Part shown: one piece after another, positions 26,011 through 39,275 of the stretch
Numbering within the stretch: position 1 is the stretch's first letter
Layout of the letters: the number at the start of each line of letters is the position of its first letter
From: Mycogone perniciosa
Lineage: Eukaryota > Ascomycota > Sordariomycetes > Hypocreales > Hypocreaceae
NCBI GenBank assembly: GCA_025331125.1
Contig: JAOALB010000147.1
Coordinates: 1-64,000, forward strand
Direction of reading: 5' to 3'
DNA length: 64,000 bases
Translations under genes and position numbers: made by a program
The notes under the pieces: model-generated
The model's input: only the letters and a program-made list of their open reading frames with translations
Told to the model about the DNA's origin: nothing
Databases searched by the model: none

Positions 26011-27130
26011 ATTAAGAAAGGGTAGGATCTATACTTTATATAGCTATTATAATAAAGCTAGATATAGTATACAGTACTTTAGCTTTATTGCAGTTTTTAA
26101 TTAACTTTAGTAAAAAGCACTTTAAAGCAGTTAACTAGTTAATCCGCTATCTATATATATAGCGCTTTTTAGCTTTTTAATATAGAGGGTAAAGTAAAAT
26201 ATAAATCTTAACTGCCTTAAATAATACTTCTTTCACTAATAATATAAATACTTGGAAATTATGTTAAAGGTATTTTATTACGCTTTTCTTAAGCTTTATC
26301 TTATAAAATGCTATATATTAAAGTACAGTTAATATATCTATAACTAAAATCAAGTTACTTGCCTTTACTTAAATAGTAAAAGAGGCAATAAATTTATATT
26401 GCCTTTTCTAGGAAATAAAATTTAACTTTAGCATTAATTAAAATATTAACTATAATAATTAATTAACTATATATTTTATAATTAAAGAAAGTATATAAAT
26501 TAATACTTGCCTGCATTATATTAATATATAGAATATATAGCTTTAATAGGAATACTAAAAAGGATTATTTTTATTCTTTTATCTCTCTATTAACTTTATG
26601 CCTACTAATAGGCTTATTAAAGCCTTTCTTTAACAGTACTTTAAGCATTTTAAAGCACTATTAAACTTAGCAGATATACAGTTACTAGAATAAAATATAT
26701 AAAAGTATAAAAAACTATTTAATTCTAGCTTAAAGGCTATTCGCTATAAAGGGCATACCCTATTACTGCAATAATTAATTACTTAAAGCTGTCTACCCTT
26801 TATGCGCCTGCGCGCAAAAGGCATTATTATTATAGCTACCTAAAGCAGCCGCCTCTTTAATATAAACTAAATCCTCCTCTTTTAGTAAATTAAATTAAAG
26901 GCGCAATGCCTTTTTATACTAAATTACTATTTAATTGCATTAGCTTATAAGCGTATAAAGAAAGAATAGTATACTTACCTAGTTATTGTCTTTATTTATA
27001 GCTTAAAAGAGCTAATATATAATTAATATAAATAGTAAATAACTATAAAGTATATAATTAATTGGAATAATATAATAAAAGCAAGGAAGAAATATATTAA
27101 AAAGCGTATCGGTAGTTATTACTGAAATAA
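26011..27130 (+). pseudogene. C1 RT connection and RNase H remnant
   Basis: It follows RT in frame-broken form. GSILY-, KLDIVYSTLALLQFL- and NQLIRYLYI-like blocks (26,020-26,165) are the usual Copia segment between RT and RNase H. A region near 26,360-26,600 contains KEAINLYCLF-like residues of RNase H. Not functional. Confidence 0.55.
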
Positions 27131-27219
27131 GCAGTATACCGCTAAAAGTAAGCGATAGTAATACACTAAAAGAAATCTCCTTTACTGGCAATTGCTGACT
27201 TTAAATAACCTTTATAAAG

Positions 27220-27510
27220 AGGGGATAACAGCACTGCAGCAGGAGCAGTAATAGGAGCTGCAGGAGTAGGAGGAGGAGCTGATAAAGACGCCGCGGCGCG
27301 CAGCTTAGCGAGGGCTTTTTTACAATTCCTAGCAAGCCTTAACTCGAGATAAGAGAGAGGCTAAGTAACCAGACTAGCTAGCGCAGTAATAGAAACCAGA
27401 CTAGCCAGAGCAGGAGCCGGTATAAAAGCAGCAGCCGGCGTAAAAGCAGCAGTAGGCATAGCCGCCTAAAGATAATTAACACTACAATAAGCCACTTTCA
27501 GGGGGCAACT
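27220..27510 (+). other. GC-rich, RIP-spared pocket in C1
   Basis: About 290 bp with far higher G+C than anything within 10 kb, still rich in CA and TG dinucleotides that RIP normally removes. On the + strand it reads as an alanine/glycine-rich stretch (AAGAVIGAAGVGGGA, IKAAAGVKAAVGIAA) with two stops; it contains GCCGCGGCGCGC. It sits between RNase H and the 3' LTR. It could be the end of pol, a captured host fragment, or a later insertion. Confidence 0.7.
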
Positions 27511-27973
27511 GCAACTATACTTAACTAAAAAGGTATTTTTATTTTACAATTTTATTATTAGCTAATAAAAGCGCACTATAAAAGGAATACGCAAAAAGTA
27601 TAATATTTACTGGGGCTATATTAATACTGCTAATACTACTATTATTAATAATAATAATAATATTAATAATTAAAGAAAAAGAGTAAAGAATAAGGCTAAG
27701 GGACAGTTAATATACCTATTTTAGCTGTTTAAGATTAATTTACCTATTTAAAGAGCTTTATTATTTAATTTCCTATTATTATAGATTAATAATAGCTATA
27801 GCATTTATATCCCTTTTACCTTAATAATAGAATATTAATATATATTTATAATAAAAGAGCTTTTAATTAAATAAAAAAGGCTTTAAAAGCGCGGCTAGAC
27901 AGCTATAATACTATAGATAAACTAGGATAGCAGTTAATAAAGCATTAAGAATAGCTTTATTAACTGGGGGGTA

Positions 27974-28249
27974 TATTAGGTTAAGTAGGCTAAAGACCTA
28001 TTATTTATTAGCGCTTATTAGCGTTAAGGAGCTTTTATCTGCTTATATAGTAGATATTAGCTGATATATATATTGCGTAAGCGATATATTAGACTATATA
28101 GGCGCTTATAATGTATATATTCTATATTTTCCTTTATATTAGCTATATATATATATATAGTAAGGCCATTATAGTATATTTATTACTAGAATCAAGCTTT
28201 AGTCCTATTTCTCTCTATACTCTATATAGCTGTACTGCGCTCCGCGACA
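27974..28249 (+). repeat. 3' LTR of C1 (276 bp)
   Basis: It starts TATTAGGTTAAG (TG decayed to TA) and ends CCGCGACA. It matches the 5' LTR with C/T and G/A differences and a 2-bp longer (TA)n run. The + strand open frame from 28,111 that crosses its right edge into E1 is chance. Confidence 0.92.
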
Positions 28250-28254
28250 ACTAT

Positions 28255-30363
28255 ATAATTAAACTTAAAGATAATATTAATATTACTTTTTATAAAATTT
28301 ATAATTTAAATAAAAAAGAGCTTAAAAGTTAATATAATTATTTAAATAATATATTAGCTAAAAGATATATTTAATTTTCTTTATTAAAGGTAAACTATTT
28401 TATAATATTTATATTAAAGAAAAAAGGTAAACTATAATTAATTATAAACTATTAATAGTTTAATAAAGCTACTATTAAATATAAAACCCTATTACTATTA
28501 ATTATAAAATTATAAAATAAATTATATAAAAAGAAATAGTTTATAACGCTAGATTTTAAAGGCGCTTATAACTGTATTTAAATTAAAAAAATATATAAAT
28601 AGATAATTATATTTTAAATTGAATATAGTTTATTTAAATATTTAATTATACCTTTTAGTTTTATTAATGCCCCTGCAATATTTTAAAAGATAATTAATAA
28701 TATATTAAAAAAGGACTTTAATATCTTTATAGTTATTTATTTAAATAATATTTTAATCGTTTTAAATACCTTTAAAAAATATAAAGTATATATTTATAAA
28801 ATATTATAAATACTATAAAATATTAGATTATTTATAAAAGTAAAGAAATATAAGTTTTATATATAGAAAATAACCTTTTTAAGGTATATTATTACCTTTA
28901 AAGAAATTTATATAAATTTATTAAAAGTATAAACAATAAAACTAGCCTATATTTATAATAGTTAAAAAAGCCTAAAGCTTTTTAAAATTTATTAACTATT
29001 ATTAATAATTTATTAAAAACTATAACAGTATTATCTAAACTTTATATAAACCTACTAAAAAGATTAAAAGTTTATATAAGTATTAAATATATGGGAAGCT
29101 CTTAATAAACTTAAATAGTTTATTTTAGAAAAACCAGTGTTTATTATATTTAACCTATTTAAAAAAGTAAAAGTTAAAATAAACGCTTTTAACTTCACTA
29201 TAAAAGCTTAGTTTAATTAAAAGGATAAAAATAATAAACTATACCTTATTACCTTTTATTTTTAAATACTATACAGCGCAAAATTAAACTATTTAATATA
29301 TAATAAAGAATTCTTTATTATTATTTTTGCATTTAAAAAATAATAATATTACCTATTAAAAGGAATATATAAAGTTAATATATATATTAATTATAAAAAT
29401 ATTATATACTTCGCGATTGTTTAATAACCTTTTAAAAAGCAGATCTGCTATATAGAATACCTTTTAAAATTCAACTATATTTTAATTTACTAAAAAAGAT
29501 TTAAAAATAAATAAATAAATGCATTTAGTAGATAAGTTAACTATAACTAAAGAAAAATTAAATATATTAAGTAGATTTTAAAATAAACCTTTAAAAGATA
29601 CTATTAATAAATAGTACTTTAAGCTATATATAAAGTATTTAATAATAATACTATACTTTAATGCATTAAAAAGTATTATATTACTTAGGATAATAATAGA
29701 TTCCCAGGAAATATAGAGTTTAATAATAAAGGAATTTAATAATAAAATAAAAAGATTTAAATTTTAAATAAACTTTAAAAGAATATAGTTATAGAAGTTT
29801 ATTAATATTTAATATATAGATATAAAGGTATTTGCAAGACCTATAAATATGTTTAAAGGTATTTTAAGTTTTAAGGATTTAAGAAAATAGTATAAAATAT
29901 TATTTCTTGCTATATAATATATAAGACAGTTAAACCCTTAAAATATAAACTATATAGTAAACTTTAACCTTTACTAGTACTAGAATAACTATAAAAGTTA
30001 ATTTTATTAAACTTTATTATTAAACTATTACTATTTATTAAATTAAAAATAAAGATTAAATATAATAGTATTTTAATAATTATAGATTAATTTATTAAAT
30101 ACTTTTATTTCCTTTTATATAAAAAAGTAATAGATATAGAAATACTAGTTTATATATTTTTACGATTTATTACAGCTAATTATATAATTCTAGCTGAGAT
30201 TATTTTTAATTAAGGATTAACCTTTACATTTAAATTCTAGCAAGCATTTATAAATTACTTAAGTATAAACTATAAATTTACTACTATATATTACTTATAG
30301 ATAAATAAATAGATAAAATATATTAATTAAATTATTAAAGTTTATTTAAAAAGTTATATTAAC
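28255..30363 (+). pseudogene. E1 RT, RNase H and start of integrase
   Basis: This continues directly from 21,131 after the Copia insert. RT blocks include VKGYI, DYQQLNKATI-like, PF.FINAPA-like and YLNNILIV at about 28,733-28,762, where the family has YLDDILIF. RNase H lies at about 29,180-29,540 and the integrase from about 29,810. It breaks at AACTTTAA, where E2 is inserted, and resumes at 38,090. Confidence 0.75.
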
Positions 30364-30368
30364 TTTAA

Positions 30369-30768
30369 TGTTACGACCCAACCCTTTTATGGCCGCATAA
30401 AGGGTCTAAGGCGGTATATACCCCTGAAGAACGATGGGATAACTGTTTAATTAGGAAGGATTACTTGGATCACTATAAACTATAGATCACTGGGATTATA
30501 GAACGTGAGCTAAGGTAATCCAACATAACCGTAATCTATATATAATTTAAGTATATTTACTATATATCTCCTTTATATATAAGACTGGATAAATTATAAT
30601 TATTTAGTATAGTTATTTAGATAATCGTTAATAATTGTATTTACTAGAACTGCTTATTTTATAGAATTGTAACTATATTACCCTATTTAATATTTATCTT
30701 TAACCTCTTTATTAATATAAATTTATAAACCTTAGTTTAACTGTTAAAAACTAACCTGGATTATTATA
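30369..30768 (+). repeat. 5' LTR of E2 (400 bp, U3 type A)
   Basis: Starts TGTTACGACCCAACCC and ends GGATTATTATA. The GGCCGCATAAAGGGTCTAAGG part is little altered, so this is close to the ancestral U3 type A. Confidence 0.92.
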
Positions 30769-33700
30769 TATTAATAACTTTTATTTAAAAGGCTATTAAG
30801 AATTTTAAATAATACTGTAAATATATCCGCTATAGTATCCTCTTTTAATAGCTTACCCTTTATTTTACCTCTTTATTAAAAGAAGGATAATAATAGAGAT
30901 AATAATATAAGTGGAAGTAAAGATAAAGATAAAATTAATAAAATGGAATAACTTTATATTTATATAGAGGAAGCTTTTTAATAAATAAAAGCTAATTATA
31001 TAGAATAAGAATAATACTATTAATATTTAATTACTGAAAACGCTAGATTTTAATAAATAATTTACTAACAGTAAGCAATTATTATAATCTTATAGAATTA
31101 AGCCTTACCTGCTTTAAACTTTATACTAAATTAAAAAGGGAATTAACCTTTAAAGGACTTAAAAGAGTTACTTAAAATATAGCCCTTTAAACCTTTTAAT
31201 AAAAGTATTATAGCACTTTAAGTGTTTTTTATTTAACTATATAACTATTTTACCTATTTTTTAATTAGCTTTAATATAAAGATTAGTAAAGTCCTTTTAG
31301 CTGCTAGACGATTTAAAGGTAATACTTTAAAGTAGTTTAAACCTATTTAAAGGGATTTCTTTAATAATAAAAGTAAAGCTAATAAGTAAATATAGCTTAT
31401 ATTTACTAGCTATAATTAATTTAAAGAAGAATTAAAGAATGTCTGTAATAATATTAGTAAAAAATGCACTATAGAAAATAAACTTATAAACTTAGTCTAG
31501 AAAGGAAAATGCTTTAACTATATTATATATTTTAAAAACTATACTTTTAAAGTTAAATAGAAAAACTCTGCTTTTATTAAATGCTTTTATAATAGATTTA
31601 AGCCAGAAATTAAAAGGGAAGTTTATAAGTTCTCTTGCAATAAAGGTATTATTAAGTTTATTAAAAAATATATAAATGCAGATAATTTACTTTATAAACT
31701 TTATTTAAATATAAAAAAAAGATAATAAAAATTTAAATAAGTTTATAAATATTAGATATATAAATTAAAGTAAAAAGTAATAAAAATATATTACTAGCTT
31801 TAATAATAAAAGACCTAGTTAAATAGATTTAAACGCTATTTAAAAAGGAAAAGTAAAGGTTATTTATTATAACTATAATAAATTAAGATATATTTTAAAG
31901 GACTGTAAAGCTTTATAAAAACTGAGAATTAATAAACCTTAAAAGCCTGCGCTAAAATCTAGATAAAAGATTAATATAATTTTAAAAGTTACTAATTATA
32001 TATTACTTAACTAGACTATATATTATAATAATAGCTGCCTTATTTATTAAACCAGTAAAGATAAAAGCAGATAATACTTAAAATAACCTAGAAAGATATT
32101 TATAATAAACTAAAAGGGATACTGGTTAAGACTTAAATCTTTAACTTTTAGAGATATTCTTAAAGAAGATAGAATAAATAGGTATTTACTACGCCTAGAC
32201 AGTTTAATGGAATAAAACCTAGACTTTAACTATATAGAGTTAAATAAGGATAACAGTATCCTAGATAAATAAATAATTACTGTAATCGACTATTAATGTT
32301 TTAATTAAATTACTGTAAATAATAAAGGATAGACTAGCAGCAGTAATTTTAACAATAAAAATAAAAATAACCCTTTATAATATAGACTATTACTATATAG
32401 TACTATACCTTTAAAACCAGAAAATATACTACCTATAAGCAGTAACCTTAAAGGTAAACTAAACAAATACTACCTAAATTTAATTAAAAGGGTTATTATA
32501 GGTATACAGTAAAATAAAATAAACCTATACCTATATAAATAACTCCATACGCAAAATGGAGCTAATAATAAAATAGCTGTTAAAGCTATTTTAATTACTT
32601 TAACTATATATAAAAAACCTATATATTTCTATATATAAAGAGACTATATTATAAATAACCCTATTTATAAAAAGTCTTATATTATATTTTAGGTTATTTA
32701 TATTTTATATAGGTATAGAATATACTTTTATAAGAAAGTATAATATAATGTATTTTTAATTAAAATCCTGTTTTACTTTATAGAATAGGTATAAAATTAT
32801 AATGCCTTTAAAGGATAGATTATAACTATATAGTATTAAGACTTTAAGATTATTATTATTAAACTAGATATTAAAACTTTAAAGGAATATTATTACCTAT
32901 AACGACTTAAGGGATATAAGTTTAAAAGATATTATACTTACTGCTAAAAGAAATTAATAAAATAGTACTTCCGCTATAACGGAAGGTTTAAGTGTAATCG
33001 ATAATACCCTTTAAAATGCAATAGCTTAAAGTATATTATATATAAACAAAATAAATTAAAAGAATAGTATATATAATAGGCTAACAATACTTTATACTTA
33101 TTGCTAAACTATATATACTGCTAAAAGGATAAATGCGCTATCTACCTATAAGAAAAGCTTTAAAAATAGCAAATACAGAAGTATATAGGGAATAAACCCA
33201 CTTTAAAAGACAGAGAGATTAATTAGATTATAAGGGAGCTGTATAAAAACCAGTTTAACTTTATTACCTATAAAAGAACCGCCTATAATAGGAAAAGGTA
33301 GAATTTACTTTAAGGAACCTTAATTAACTGTAAAATCTATATAAAAAGAGAGGAATTAAAAAATAATTAATATTACTTATAAAAGGGCTATAGGGTAATA
33401 ATTAATAAATTATATCTTTTAAAATATTAAACAATAAAAGTAATAATAAAGATTTATTATATTTTAAATTAAAAATAATAGTTAAAGGATATTAGCTATA
33501 TATATTAATAGATAGTAGAGCGATAGGCAATTTTATTATACCTATAACTGTAAATCGCTTATAGTTACCTTAAAAAAAGAAAACTAGACTATATTAACTT
33601 TATTAAGTAAAAGGAGGAGCCTTTATATATAATAATAGATAGGTTAAGTGAAAGACTGATTATTTTAAGCTTGAAATCGCTAAATATAAAGGAGTGGTTC

Positions 33701-36700
33701 TTTATAATATAGTAAATATTAATAAGTATAATATTATTTTCGGTTATTTTTAATTAAAATGTAATAACCTTAATATTAACTGGGAGAATAGCTAGCTTTA
33801 TTAGTATAATAGTGAAGTTTCTTTAGCGATTAAAACTATTAAAAAGGCTTTAACTGCAGGGCAGAAATCCTATATAGAACCCCTAAGTATATTAAAGAAA
33901 GGAATTAAAAAAGTTACTTTCAATTTAATTACAGAAATAATTTACCTAAAAGTAAAACTTAAATAGAATAAAGGAAAAGATAAATAGATTTAAAGAATAA
34001 TTACTTTTTTACAGAAAGTATTTAATAATATTAATAAAATACTTAAAATAAAAGGCTTTAAAACAGCAGTATTACTAGAATAGCTATAGAATATCTTTAA
34101 AGAATACTGGAAGTATAATAAACTATTTAAAGAAATATTTAATATAAGGCTACTAGAATATAGTTAATAAGACTATATAATTAAGCTTAAAGATAATGTA
34201 AGTACTACTTTCTATAAGATTTATAACTTAAATAAAAAAGAGCTTAAAAGCCTATACGATTATTTAAATAATATATTAGTTAAAGGATATATTTAACCCT
34301 CTTTATTAAAAGTAGGCTATCCTATTATATTTATATTAAAGAAAAGAGGTAAACTATAGTTAATTATAGATTATTAACAGCTTAATAAAGCTACTATTAA
34401 AGATAAAACTCTATTACTATTAATTATAGAATTACAGGATAGACTATATAAAAAGAAATAGTTTACAGCACTGGACTTTAAAGGCGCTTACAACTTTATT
34501 TAAATTAAAGAAAGATATAAATAAATAACTGTATTTTAAATTAAATATAGCTTATTTAAATATTTTATTATACCTTTTAATTTTATTAATGCCCTTGCAA
34601 TATTTTAAAAAATAATTAATAATATATTAAAAGAGTACTTTAATATCTTTATAGTTATTTACTTAAATAATATCTTAATCTTCTCGGATACCTTTAAAGA
34701 ATATAAAGTATATATTTATAAAGTATTATAAATATTATAAAATATTAAACTATTTATAAAATTAAAGAAATATAAATTTTATATATAGAAAGTTATTTTC
34801 TTAAGGTATTTTATTACCTTTAAAGAAATCTATATAGATTTATTAAAAGTATAAGCAGTAAAAGACTAGCCTATACCTATAATAGTTAAAAAAGTTTAAG
34901 CTTTTTAAAACTTGCTAATTATTATTAACGATTTATTAAAAACTATAAAAGTATTGCATAAACTCTCTATAAACTTACTAAAAAAGTTAAAAGTTCCTAT
35001 AGGCAGCAGATATATAAAGAGCTTTTAATAAGCTTAAGCAGTTTAGTTTAAAAGAATTTATATTTATTATATTTGATTTATTTAAAGAAATGGAAATTAA
35101 AATAAATACATTTAACTTTACTGTAAAAGCTTAATTTAGCTAAAAGGATAAGAACAGTAAACTATATTTTATTACCTTTTATTTTTAAGCACTATATAGC
35201 GCAAAACTAAAGTATCTAATATATAATAAAGAATTCCTTACTATTATTCTTGCATTTAAGGAATAGCAATATTACCTATTAAGAGGAATATATAAAGTTA
35301 AGGTATATATTGACTATAAGAATATTGCGTACTTTGCAATAGTTTAATAATTTTTTAAAAGATAAGTCCGCTATATAAAATACCTTTTAAAATTCAACTA
35401 TATCCTAATCTATGAAAAAAGATCTAAAAATAGATAAATAAATGCATTTAATAGATAAGCTGACTATAACTAAGGAAAGATTAAGTATACTAGGTAGATT
35501 TTAAAATAAACCCTTAAAAGATATTACTAATAAATAGCACTTAAAGCTATATATAAAGTATCTAGTAATAATACTACACATAAATATATAAAAAAGCACT
35601 ATACAATTTAAAATAATAATAAATTCTTAAAAGATATAAAATTTAAGAAAAAAGGAATTTAATAATAAAATACAAAAATCTAAATTTTAAATAAACTTTA
35701 GAAAAATATAGTTATAAAGGTTTATTAATATTCAATATATAGATATAAAGGTATTCGCAAAACCTGTAAATAAGTATAAAGGTATTTTAAGTTTTAAAGG
35801 CTTAAAAAAATAGTGTAAGATATTATTTCTTACTGTATAACTTATAAAACAGTTAAACCCTTAAAATATAAACTATATAGTAAACTCTAACCTTTACTAA
35901 TATTAAAGCAACTATAGGAATTAATTTTATTAAACTTTATTATTAAACTACTACTATTTATTAAATTAAAATTAAAGATTAAATATAATAGTATTTTAAT
36001 AATTATAAATTAATTTATTAAATACTTTTATTTCCTTTTATATAAAAAAGTAATAAATATAAAAACGCTAGCTTATATATTCTTGCGATTTATTACAGTT
36101 AATTATATAATTCTAGCTAAGATTATTTCTAACTAAAGATTAACCTTTATATTTAAATTTTAATAAGCATTTATAAATCAGTTAAATATAAATTATAAGT
36201 TTAGTACTATATATTACCTATAGATAAATAGATAGATAGAATATATTAACTAGGTTATTAAAGTTTATTTAAAAAGTTATATTAACTTTAACTAAAATAA
36301 TTAAGTAAAGAAGTTATTAATTATATAGATATTTTATAATAGTAATATTTTAAAGTTAACTGGATTTAGCTTTATATACGCTAACTACAGCTTTACACTA
36401 AATATATATAAAGCGCTAAAGAAAAGCCTATATATTGATAAAGTATAAATTAAAGCTAAAGATATAAAGCAGTTATATAAGGAAATGCAGGTATACCTTT
36501 ACTTTATATAAAAAAGAATAAAGAAGTATATTAATAAATATAGATTAAAGGGATTAATTTTTAAAGAGGGAGATATAATTTACTTATACTATTATTTGCT
36601 AGGAAAAAAGACTGTAAATATTAAAATAATGCAATTAAGCAATAAATTAAATTTTAAGAAACTTAGACTTTACCAAGTTAAAAAGATTATTTTAAAGGTT

Positions 36701-37684
36701 ATTTATAAATTTATATTACTAGACAGTATTTAAATTTACCTAGTATTTTATATTTTACTATTTAAAAAAGTATTATAAAATAAATTAAAGAATAGATTAA
36801 TTATAGACTTAATTAAAGTTTTAGCGGTTAAAGAAAAATATAAAGTTAAAGAAATAAAAGCTATAAAAATAAAAGATAATAAACGCTAATACTTAGTAAA
36901 ATGGAAGAACTATAGAGAGGAATATAACTTTTAAGAACTTAAGGAATACTTTAAGTACTTTTAAATAACTTTATAATAATTCTATTAAAATCTTAGCTTG
37001 CTAATAATAAATTAAGCGGCCTAAAAGCGGTCCAGTTAATTATATCAGCAGCCTTAAAAGAATATATATTAATAGCAGCCTCTACTTTACAACATTTAGC
37101 CTTATCTAGCTTATCTATACTTTTTAACCTAAGATTTATTATCTTTACCCCTTTTATTATTAATGCCTTACGCTAGGTATAAAGGCAAGTTAGTCGCGTT
37201 AAAGCCTTAGAAGATTTGCGATACAATTCTGCCAATTTAAGCTCTGCCTTTTATTTTTACGCCTTTAATCGCTTATACTTTAAAGTAATCTAAAATACTA
37301 AATAAATTAAAAAAAGAAAAAAGATAATAAAAAAGATAAAAGACATTTATAGGTATTTACTAATACCTTAAAACTATTATAAAAGTGCCCCTATTAAATA
37401 TACTTTTAACATTAAAATACCCTATCAATTATTTTATAAATATAACTATAAGAATAATAATATAAATAAAGTATAGTTTCGAAACCTAGTTTTTCGATAA
37501 AAAATATAAAGGCTAAACATTAAAAGGTTTTTAAAGAATAAATCTTTTTAATACAATTTATATTATTAGTACTATAGATATAAAAAGGAAAAAGAAAAAG
37601 AATATTATATTTATAAAGGGAGGTATAGTATTTATACAGGATAGGCAAAGTCTTAGGGATAAAACTACTAGGAGGGGGATATTA
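30769..37684 (+). pseudogene. E2 gag-pol remnant with chromodomain
   Basis: Conceptual domains: gag (31,000-31,950), protease near 33,490-33,560, and RT 34,290-34,840 (VKGYI, IIDYQQLNKATIKDKT, FTALDFKGAYNF, IVIYLNNILIFSDTF). The YLDD aspartates are changed to YLNN at about 34,660-34,675. RNase H is at 35,080-35,460 (YNKEFLTIILAFKE), integrase at 35,750-36,640 (TIYYLQINRQIEYINQ) and the chromodomain at 36,845-36,975 (YLVKWKNYREEYNFQELKEYF). Here the aromatic W of VKWK survives. Chromodomains of this class bind histone H3 methylated at K9 and bias insertion to heterochromatin, which fits the nesting. The tail at 37,090-37,270 is of a different type from E4/E6. The gene is dead. Confidence 0.85.
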
Positions 37685-38084
37685 TATTATAACCTGACCC
37701 TTTTATAGCTATATAAAGGGTCTAAAGCAGTATATACCCCGGAAAAACAATAGGATAACTATTTAATTAAGAAAGATTATTTAGATTACTGTAAACTATG
37801 GATTACTGGGATTACAGAATATAAGCTAAGGTAATCTAATATAACTATAATCTATATATAATCTAAGCATATTCACTATATATCTCTTTTATATATAAGA
37901 CTAAATAAGTTACGATTATTTAATATAATTATTTAGACAGTTGTTAATAATTGTATTTACTGGAACCGCCTATTTTATAGAATTGTGAGTATATTACCTT
38001 ACTTAGTATTTATCCCTGACCTCTCTGTTAATATAAACCCACGAACCTCGGTTTAACTGTTAAGAACTAACCCGGATCGTTACA
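37685..38084 (+). repeat. 3' LTR of E2 (400 bp, U3 type A)
   Basis: Starts TATTATAACCTGACCC directly after the polypurine tract and ends CCCGGATCGTTACA. Its U5 end (CACGAACCTCGGTTTAACTG) is little altered. Confidence 0.92.
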
Positions 38085-38089
38085 TTTAA

Positions 38090-38695
38090 TTAAAATAATT
38101 AAGTAAAGAAGTTATTAATTATATAAATATCCTATAATAGCGATATTTTAAAGTTAACTGGATTTAGCCTTATATACGCTAACTATAGCTTTACGCTAAA
38201 TATATATAAAGCGTTAAAGAAAGGCCTATATATTAATAAAGTATAAATTAAAGCTGAAAATATAAAGTAATTATATAAGGAAATGCAGGTATACCTTTAC
38301 TTTATATAAGAAAGAATAAAAAAGTATATTAATAAATATAAATTAAAGGGACTAATCTTTAAAGCAAGAGATATAGTTTATTTATATTATTAGTCGCAAA
38401 AGAAAAAGACTATAAATATTAAAATAATACAATTAAGTAATAAATTAGATTTTAAGAAACTTAAACTTTACCTAGTTAAAAAGGTTATTTTAAAACTTAT
38501 TTATAAACTTATACTACTAGACAGTATCTAGATTTACTTAGTATTTTATATTTTACTATTTAAGAAAGTATTATAAAATAAATAAGAAAACGGACTAATT
38601 ATAGATTTACTTAAAGTCCTAGCTATTAAAGAAAAATATAAAGTTAAAGAAGTTAAGGCTATAAAAGCAGAAAATAATAAACGTTAATATTTAAT
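38090..38695 (+). pseudogene. E1 integrase end and truncated chromodomain
   Basis: Restarts with TTAAAATAATTAAGTAAAG, matching 36,291 onward in E2. It covers the integrase core end and C-terminal domain (LKGLIFK.RDIVYLYY), then the first residues of the chromodomain (KVKEVKAIKAENNKR.YLI), where the Copia C2 LTR begins. Confidence 0.72.
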
Positions 38696-39275
38696 TGTTA
38701 AAATAATAAGGTTATACTAAAACTTATTTATATATAGCTTCTAGGAAGCTGTATACAATACAGCAATAAAGAAACAACTAAGAGTTTAATTAGGCTAATA
38801 ATAGATAAATAATTGAATTGTAAATAATTTAATAGCTAGAAGCTATAGAATATCTAGTATATATACAGTTAGTATAAAAGTGATTATATAAACAATAGCT
38901 TTATCTTTTATAATAATCCTTTAACTAAATAATAGGAATGCAGCAGTAGAATTAGGTTTATAGCCTTATTCCTATTTTCCGCAAAATTCATTTATATAGG
39001 AAATCGTCTAAATCGACTTACAGCTATATAAACAGGAAACCATTTTAGTTAGATTTTTCACGATAGCTATTGTGGCTATTGTATTGAGTCTAGGGTAGGC
39101 GGGGTAGCTGGTCCTAGCTTAATTGTTATTGTTAAAGATAATAGAAATTTCTTAACTTACACTAAAGTTCCTCTAGAACTCGGTCCTAGCATCGGGCCTA
39201 ATTCCGGGTCTAGCTAGAATAGGAAGGTTACCTAAATACACTAAAATCTTTACTTTTTAGCCCTCCTTTTTAATA
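38696..39275 (-). repeat. 3' LTR of C2 (580 bp)
   Basis: Same length as the right copy. The 38,970-39,240 part is notably less AT-rich than surrounding DNA (for example GGGTAGGCGGGGTAGCTGG), so it was partly spared by RIP. Confidence 0.9.

Larger units (their letters stand above)
21132..28249 (+). mobile_element. C1: complete Ty1/Copia element (7,118 bp)
   Basis: LTRs TGTTGGGTTAGG...CCGCGACA at 21,132-21,405 and 27,974-28,249 are flanked by TSD ACTAT (21,127-21,131 and 28,250-28,254). Order inside: primer-binding site, gag, protease, integrase, RT, RNase H. Integrase before RT defines the Copia class. A GC-rich alanine/glycine-coding pocket and ~450 bp more precede the polypurine tract (GGGGGG at 27,966-27,971). 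Decay is milder than in the chromovirus around it: one 69-codon RT frame survives. It is inserted near the gag-protease/RT junction of E1. Confidence 0.95.
30369..38084 (+). mobile_element. E2: full-length chromovirus (7,716 bp)
   Basis: Two 400-bp type A LTRs lie in TSD TTTAA (30,364-30,368 and 38,085-38,089), inserted in the integrase of E1. All expected parts are present in order: primer-binding region, gag with zinc knuckle (about 31,865-31,912), protease, RT, RNase H, integrase, chromodomain, tail, polypurine tract (GGAGGGGGA at 37,671-37,679). It is almost the same length as E3. No frame longer than 60 codons remains, so it is a fully RIP-inactivated copy. Confidence 0.95.

Noticed and set aside
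28111..28332. 73-codon + strand open frame
   Set aside because: It starts in the C1 3' LTR and crosses the insertion junction into E1; a chance fusion.
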